From Thermococcus sp. (GTDB lineage Archaea; Methanobacteriota_B; Thermococci; Thermococcales; Thermococcaceae): 8,199 bases of DNA. Location of the stretch: positions 1-8,199 of the forward strand of contig JALVUT010000265.1 of assembly GCA_027035445.1 (NCBI GenBank), given 5' to 3'. The notes beneath the pieces are model-generated. The model saw only the letters and a program-made list of their open reading frames with translations, did no database searches and was not told where the DNA came from. The position numbers and the translations under genes were made by a program. Below, one piece after another: positions 4,782 through 8,199 of this stretch; position 1 is the first letter of the stretch, and every line of letters starts with the position of its first letter.

Positions 4782-6347
4782 TCATCCGAGGCGTATCTGC
4801 AGGTAGGCCTCTTCACTAGGTTCCAGGTGTTCAATCTCCCACACCACTTTCCCGTCACTGATGGAAACCCTACCTTTGGTCGCCTTGGCATCCACCGCAC
4901 TTATTCCCCTTTCGTACCGGAAGTTTTCGAGCCCTCTAAGGCGTGGGGAGTGCACCTTCACAAAGTAGTGGTGATCAAGCTCCTCCTCGTGGATCGTGGG
5001 TGTGAAGAAGGCTACATATGAAGTTCCTGCCAGGATAACCGCCGAGAGGAACATCAGAAGTGCCAGACCTGCCATATTGGGCCGTCCCGTTTTTGGGATG
5101 GTGGTTGTGGATAGGGTAATGTTGGACGCTGGCTGGGGAGTTGTGGTTGTGGGAAGGGTCGTTGTTGTGACCGGGGGCTTGGCGTTGAAGCTCGTGTGGG
5201 TGCTTAGGTACTGCGTACTCTCCGCCGAGATAAGCAGAGTCCCGTAACCGACGCCCGTGAGGTTTATAATGGCTTCACCGCTGGCGTTTGTTACCGCGTA
5301 GCTTTTTCCAAGTGGACCGGATACCGTGATCGTTATGTTGGGAACCGGATTCTCGGGTCCTCTGACCCTGATCCACAGCTCTTTTCCATCCTGACTGATG
5401 TCAAGGGCCAGCTGGTGGACGGGGATCACATCCGTGACCACTTTTCCATCGAGGTTTAAAGTCAGCTGGTAGAGGCCGGCCTTTTCCACTGGATATACAA
5501 TGGTTCCGTCCGGGGCTGTCACGAGTGTTGAGGTCTCTCCACTGCCGGCGAGGGTAGCTTTAACGGTTATCCCCCCAACTCCACTGCCGTTCTTATCAGT
5601 TACGATGATATGGATGGCGCCATTCTCAAAGTATGCTCTGTACTTCAGTTTCCTCTGGTATACGATGAACTTGGCAATCGTGCTTTTGTAATGACCTGCG
5701 AAGTTCGCCCAGAGGCGCAGAGTGTACTGTCCAACGGCCGGCTTCGTCAGGTTGAGTATCTTGTACCAGCTTTCCCCGGGTTGAAGGAATATCACCGTTT
5801 CAATGCTCTGAAGAACGGTATCGTTTAGATACAGGGTGTAACCTATGCGTCCGATTATCACACCGTTTGACCGTGAGGTTATCCTCAGGGAAGCCGTGAT
5901 ATTGTTGCTGTATATGTATCTCTCTCCAACGCCTATCGAGAGGTCGAAGTTCACGTAAGTTCCGACATGAATTGTGACTTCCGTTTCTGAGTAGCTGATG
6001 TTGCTCTGGGCAACCAGCTTTAACTTGTAGTCACCGGGGCTTACCGGGTTTATGCTGGATATCTGAACGGTTATAATCCCACTTACACTCTCGTTGGGTT
6101 TTATCGGCCCGGGGATTATCTTTGTCTCGTAAAGAAAGCCCTGGGAGGGGCCAGTCACGTACACCGTTATGTTGGAAACGTTTGCGCTCCCAAGGTTTAT
6201 GAGCTGGAACGGGATCTTCACAACGTCCCCGGGAGCCCCAGAGACCTTATCAGTGAGTGCCTTTATCACAATCGGAGATTGGGCCGCAGTGCCAGGTAAG
6301 AACAGGGGGATCAGCAGAAGGATTATTATCATAGCCTTAACCTTCAC
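4782..6347 (-). CDS. secreted, membrane-anchored beta-sandwich surface protein
   Basis: The function of this 521-residue envelope protein is not recognised. Residues 1-22 form a signal peptide (MKVK, then a hydrophobic core and cleavage after TAA), with no lipobox. The ectodomain looks like four beta-sandwich units: a CARDB/NEW3-like domain (27-127; KIPFQLINLGSANVSNITV is typical), a second similar domain (130-230), an Ig/carboxypeptidase-regulatory-like unit (232-310; VTAPDGTIVYPVEKAGLYQL) and another (311-390). A Thr/Pro stalk (391-424) leads to one membrane helix (425-449). A 72-residue tail (450-521), predicted cytoplasmic, ends in strand-like sequence (SDGKVVWEIEHLEPSEEAYL). About ten N-X-S/T sequons suggest N-glycosylation. 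The GTG start at 6347 is supported by GGTGA six bases upstream; ATG six codons in (MIIILL) is an alternative. It overlaps hjc by 11 bp. An adhesion or cell-wall role is plausible, and solute binding is less likely. Confidence 0.87.
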   Translation of the reverse strand: MKVKAMIIILLLIPLFLPGTAAQSPIVIKALTDKVSGAPGDVVKIPFQLINLGSANVSNITVYVTGPSQGFLYETKIIPGPIKPNESVSGIITVQISSINPVSPGDYKLKLVAQSNISYSETEVTIHVGTYVNFDLSIGVGERYIYSNNITASLRITSRSNGVIIGRIGYTLYLNDTVLQSIETVIFLQPGESWYKILNLTKPAVGQYTLRLWANFAGHYKSTIAKFIVYQRKLKYRAYFENGAIHIIVTDKNGSGVGGITVKATLAGSGETSTLVTAPDGTIVYPVEKAGLYQLTLNLDGKVVTDVIPVHQLALDISQDGKELWIRVRGPENPVPNITITVSGPLGKSYAVTNASGEAIINLTGVGYGTLLISAESTQYLSTHTSFNAKPPVTTTTLPTTTTPQPASNITLSTTTIPKTGRPNMAGLALLMFLSAVILAGTSYVAFFTPTIHEEELDHHYFVKVHSPRLRGLENFRYERGISAVDAKATKGRVSISDGKVVWEIEHLEPSEEAYLQIRLG

Positions 6348-6738
6348 GATTTATCACCCCATCGAGGGAGGTCTGGAGGCCTATCACCTCTTCGAACCTC
6401 CTGTACTTTCTATCTTTGACTCCAAGCTTATAGTTTTTGCCACCATCGGGCAGGTCCTCCGGATAGAAGAACCTCCATCCCCTTCCTATGAATTTGACCG
6501 CTATAACAGCCCGTCCGCCAAACAGATCTGCAAAGGAGGTTAACTTTTCATAGTCCTCCCTTGAGAAGTAAACACGGTTGTCATGGGTGCTTTTAACCTC
6601 TATACAGAGGTACTCTCCTCTTTTTCCGGCGACTATATCCACTTTCTTGCTGCCTGCGGATCTGATCACGGCGAATCCCTCTCCCTCCAGCATCTTGATC
6701 AGTTCACGCTCCACACTTGCCCCCCTTCTGTACCTCAT
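6337..6738 (-). CDS. hjc: Holliday junction resolvase Hjc
   Basis: Hjc is the archaeal structure-specific endonuclease that cuts four-way DNA junctions symmetrically in recombination and fork repair, working as a dimer with Mg2+. The 133 residues carry the PD-(D/E)xK nuclease core aligned with Pyrococcus furiosus Hjc, offset by one: Glu10 and Arg11 (RGASVERELI), Arg26 (VIRSAGSKK), Asp34 (VDIVAG), then Glu47 and Lys49 (CIEVKST). The RRGASVEREL and RSAGSKKVD stretches are nearly diagnostic. VIAVKFIGRGWRFF is also typical, and the tail (VIGLQTSLDG) matches the Pyrococcus tail (LLGIQKTLEG). The ATG at 6738 has GAGGGG six bases upstream. It is the first gene of a two-gene unit with the surface protein and is divergent from the carbonic anhydrase gene. 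No other recombination gene lies beside it. Confidence 0.96.
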   Translation of the reverse strand: MRYRRGASVERELIKMLEGEGFAVIRSAGSKKVDIVAGKRGEYLCIEVKSTHDNRVYFSREDYEKLTSFADLFGGRAVIAVKFIGRGWRFFYPEDLPDGGKNYKLGVKDRKYRRFEEVIGLQTSLDGVINREG

Positions 6739-6763
6739 CCCACTCCCCTCACACTACCTAGTC

Positions 6764-6779
6764 CGGTTAGGTTTATAAG
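6764..6779 (+). promoter_or_regulatory. promoter of the carbonic anhydrase - cis-prenyltransferase operon
   Basis: The plus strand reads CGGTTAGG then TTTATAAG (6772-6779). Initiation about 25 bases on, near 6800, would leave a leader of roughly 10 bases, starting at the GGTGA ribosome binding site of the carbonic anhydrase gene. The TATA core is the same one used on the other strand by hjc. The BRE here matches less well than the one on the minus strand. Confidence 0.5.
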
Positions 6780-6787
6780 TTCTGTCG
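6772..6787 (-). promoter_or_regulatory. promoter of hjc and the surface-protein gene
   Basis: The minus strand reads CGACAGAA followed by CTTATAAA, a plausible BRE and TATA. Initiation near 6750 leaves about 12 bases before the hjc ATG at 6738, just enough to hold the GAGGGG ribosome binding site. The TATA core (TTATAA) is palindromic and is probably shared with the divergent carbonic anhydrase gene. Confidence 0.5.
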
Positions 6788-6810
6788 GAAAGTTACCCCC
6801 GGTGATGCAT

Positions 6811-7332
6811 ATGGCAATGTACGCACTTGGCGATAAGAAGCCTAGGGTTCATGAGACTGCTTACGTTGATGAACTGGCTTCAATAATAGGCGACGTCGTT
6901 CTCGAGGAGAGGACGAGTGTCTGGCCATCGGCGGTTCTCCGCGGCGACATAGAGCGGATTCACATTGGCTCCTGCTCCAACGTTCAGGACAACGTGAGCA
7001 TACACACCTCCCACGGTCAGCCCACCATCGTCGGTAAGTACGTTACCATCGGCCACAACGCGGTCGTTCACGGCGCCCAGATCGACGACTACACTATAAT
7101 AGGAATGGGCGCCATACTCCTTGATGGGGCGAAGGTAGGCAGGCATGTCATAATTGGAGCGGGTGCCCTCGTCCCACCCGGTAAGGAGATACCCGACTAC
7201 AGCCTCGTCGTCGGTGTTCCGGGCAAGGTTGTCCGCCAGCTTAGCGAGAAAGAGATTGAGTGGACGAAGAAGAACGCCGAGGTCTACATGGGGCTCGCCG
7301 AAAAGCATCTTGCGGCGAGAAGAAGTCTCTGA
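6811..7332 (+). CDS. gamma-class carbonic anhydrase-like protein (CamH type, left-handed beta-helix)
   Basis: The family interconverts CO2 and bicarbonate in the cytoplasm, as a trimer with metal at subunit interfaces. The 173 residues are hexapeptide repeats (residues about 13-140, such as IIGDVV, VTIGHN, VIIGAG) plus a C-terminal helix (SEKEIEWTKKNAE). The three metal His are present: His65 (VSIHTSHG), His82 and His87 (GHNAVVHG). Arg44 and Asp46 (LRGD), Asn57 and Gln59 also match the Methanosarcina Cam site. The acidic loop carrying the proton-shuttle Glu of Cam is missing, as in CamH, so activity cannot be assumed. ATG at 6811 is chosen because GGTGA lies five bases upstream and MAMYALGDKKP is the usual N-terminus; ATG 6805 and 6817 are alternatives. 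Further upstream the frame is open only because it runs antisense through hjc. It is followed after 10 bp by the prenyltransferase gene. Confidence 0.95.
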   Translation: MAMYALGDKKPRVHETAYVDELASIIGDVVLEERTSVWPSAVLRGDIERIHIGSCSNVQDNVSIHTSHGQPTIVGKYVTIGHNAVVHGAQIDDYTIIGMGAILLDGAKVGRHVIIGAGALVPPGKEIPDYSLVVGVPGKVVRQLSEKEIEWTKKNAEVYMGLAEKHLAARRSL

Positions 7333-7342
7333 GTGATGGAGG

Positions 7343-8137
7343 ATGTTTTACCGTATTGTTTCCAAAATTCCCCACATCCTGTTTAAGCCTATTTACGATG
7401 TTTATGAAGACTACCTCCTGGGCAAGGTGAAGTCCGGCAACCTCCCGCAGCACGTCGCAATAATCATGGACGGCAACAGGCGATGGGCCAGGAAACTTGA
7501 AAAGCCCCCGTGGTACGGTCATCTGCTCGGATCTAACAAGCTTGAGGAGATTATGGAGTGGTGCCGGGAGCTTGGGATAGGAACCCTCACCGTGTATGCT
7601 TTTTCAACAGAGAACTTCAACCGCTCCCAAGATGAGGTGGACGCTTTAATGAACCTTTTTGAACGTAAGTTCAAGGAGCTTGTGGAGGACGAGAGAATCC
7701 ACCGGTACAGGGTAAGGGTGAACGTACTTGGAAGGAAGGAGCTCCTGCCTGATAGAGTTAGAAAAGCCGCGGAGGAAGCTGAGAGAGCCACCAGAAAGTA
7801 CTCCAGCTACACCCTTAACATAGCGCTGGCTTACGGGGGCAGGAGTGAGATAACGGACGCCGTTAGGGACATTGTCCAAGACGCTCTAAACGACAGGTTA
7901 AAGCCCGAGGACGTGAACGAGGAGCTTATCAAGAAGTACCTCTATTATCCAGGCATGCCTGACCCTGATATAGTCATACGAACCGGCGGCGAGATCCGGA
8001 TAAGCAATTTCCTTCTATACCAGATCGCTTACAGTGAGCTTTTCTTTGTGGACGTCTACTTCCCGGAGTTCAGGAAAATAGATTTCTTAAGGATAATCAG
8101 AGAGTACCAGAGAAGACAGCGCCGCTTTGGGCGTTAG
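7343..8137 (+). CDS. uppS: cis-prenyltransferase (polyprenyl diphosphate synthase, UppS family)
   Basis: This enzyme condenses isopentenyl diphosphate onto an allylic diphosphate in cis configuration to give the long polyprenyl diphosphate that becomes the lipid carrier for protein N-glycosylation and envelope glycans. It acts at the membrane surface. The 264 residues contain all signature regions: IIMDGNRRWA (40-49, with catalytic Asp43), GHLLG (59-63), VYAFSTENFNR (84-94), NIALAYGGR (159-167) and the diphosphate-binding RTGGE (213-217) with R219 and S221, followed by NFLLYQIAYSEL. About 33 N-terminal residues before PQHVAI are amphipathic (IVSKIPHILFKPIYDVYEDYL) and typical of archaeal members, perhaps aiding membrane contact. 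The ATG at 7343 is 10 bp after the carbonic anhydrase stop; GTGAT five bases before the ATG is the likely ribosome binding site, though a GGAGG directly abuts the start. The protein ends in a basic tail (RRQRRFGR). Confidence 0.96.
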   Translation: MFYRIVSKIPHILFKPIYDVYEDYLLGKVKSGNLPQHVAIIMDGNRRWARKLEKPPWYGHLLGSNKLEEIMEWCRELGIGTLTVYAFSTENFNRSQDEVDALMNLFERKFKELVEDERIHRYRVRVNVLGRKELLPDRVRKAAEEAERATRKYSSYTLNIALAYGGRSEITDAVRDIVQDALNDRLKPEDVNEELIKKYLYYPGMPDPDIVIRTGGEIRISNFLLYQIAYSELFFVDVYFPEFRKIDFLRIIREYQRRQRRFGR

Positions 8138-8199
8138 GGACTTGGGGGGCCTTTTAAACTTTTCCGCTAAGATTTATTAAGTTCACCGTTAACCCTTCA
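8138..8199 (+). other. end of window: terminator-like and promoter-like AT-rich stretch
   Basis: After the uppS stop, GGGGGGCC is followed by CTTTTAAACTTTTCC (8151-8165), a T-rich stretch that could terminate the operon. Then comes TTTATTAAG (8173-8181), which resembles a TATA box for a plus-strand gene outside the window. Read on the minus strand, GGAAAAGTTTAAAAGG also looks like a BRE/TATA, which would point antisense into uppS. No gene can be called in these 62 bp. Confidence 0.3.

Noticed and set aside
6583..6810. N-terminal extension of the carbonic anhydrase frame by 76 codons
   Set aside because: The extension runs antisense through hjc and across the promoter region. The GGTGA site and the family N-terminus place the start at 6811.
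1..8199. Mobile element, CRISPR array, defence island or toxin-antitoxin pair
   Set aside because: I found no transposase, integrase, direct-repeat array, tRNA-adjacent attachment site or toxin-like small gene pair. Gene content and codon use look uniform and core-like.

Overview
The window reads as chromosomal DNA of a hyperthermophilic euryarchaeon of the order Thermococcales, most likely a Thermococcus-type genome of moderate GC. The evidence is the set of proteins (Hjc resolvase, M42/TET aminopeptidase, archaemetzincin, archaeal cis-prenyltransferase, CamH-like gamma carbonic anhydrase), tight gene packing with ATGA/GTGA overlaps, GGTGA/GGAGG ribosome binding sites, BRE/TATA promoters and oligo-T terminators. 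AGG, ATA and GGG codons are common. There is no rRNA, tRNA, CRISPR array, insertion sequence or sign of a phage or plasmid.

Layout. (1) 1-1405, plus strand: the 3' end of a TrkH potassium transporter, overlapped by four bases by an ECF-type ABC ATPase. (2) 1359-3525, minus strand: an operon of an unrecognised small ORF, archaemetzincin, a CYTH-domain protein and a TPR-like helical-repeat protein. Every junction overlaps, and the last gene runs 47 bp into the 3' end of the convergent ECF ATPase gene. (3) 3616-4653, minus: an M42 aminopeptidase (TET family) with its own promoter and a strong ribosome binding site. (4) 4782-6738, minus: hjc followed by a large secreted, membrane-anchored beta-sandwich protein, overlapping by 11 bp. 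(5) 6811-8137, plus: a gamma carbonic anhydrase and a cis-prenyltransferase in one operon, divergent from hjc. The two divergent units appear to share a single TATA element. The last 62 bp hold only terminator-like and promoter-like AT-rich sequence.

How the genes may work together (inference). TET aminopeptidase and archaemetzincin are both peptidases and sit next to each other, but in separate transcription units. The cis-prenyltransferase makes the long-chain polyprenyl carrier used for N-glycosylation, and the surface protein has many N-X-S/T sequons and a Thr-rich stalk, so it could be a client of that pathway. Most of the window is ordinary core gene content for the order. The parts most worth a second look are the pair of adjacent inverted repeats abutting the TET promoter, the unrecognised ORF ahead of archaemetzincin, the surface protein with a small beta-type domain on the cytoplasmic side, and the ECF ATPase coupled to a potassium transporter without its usual partners.
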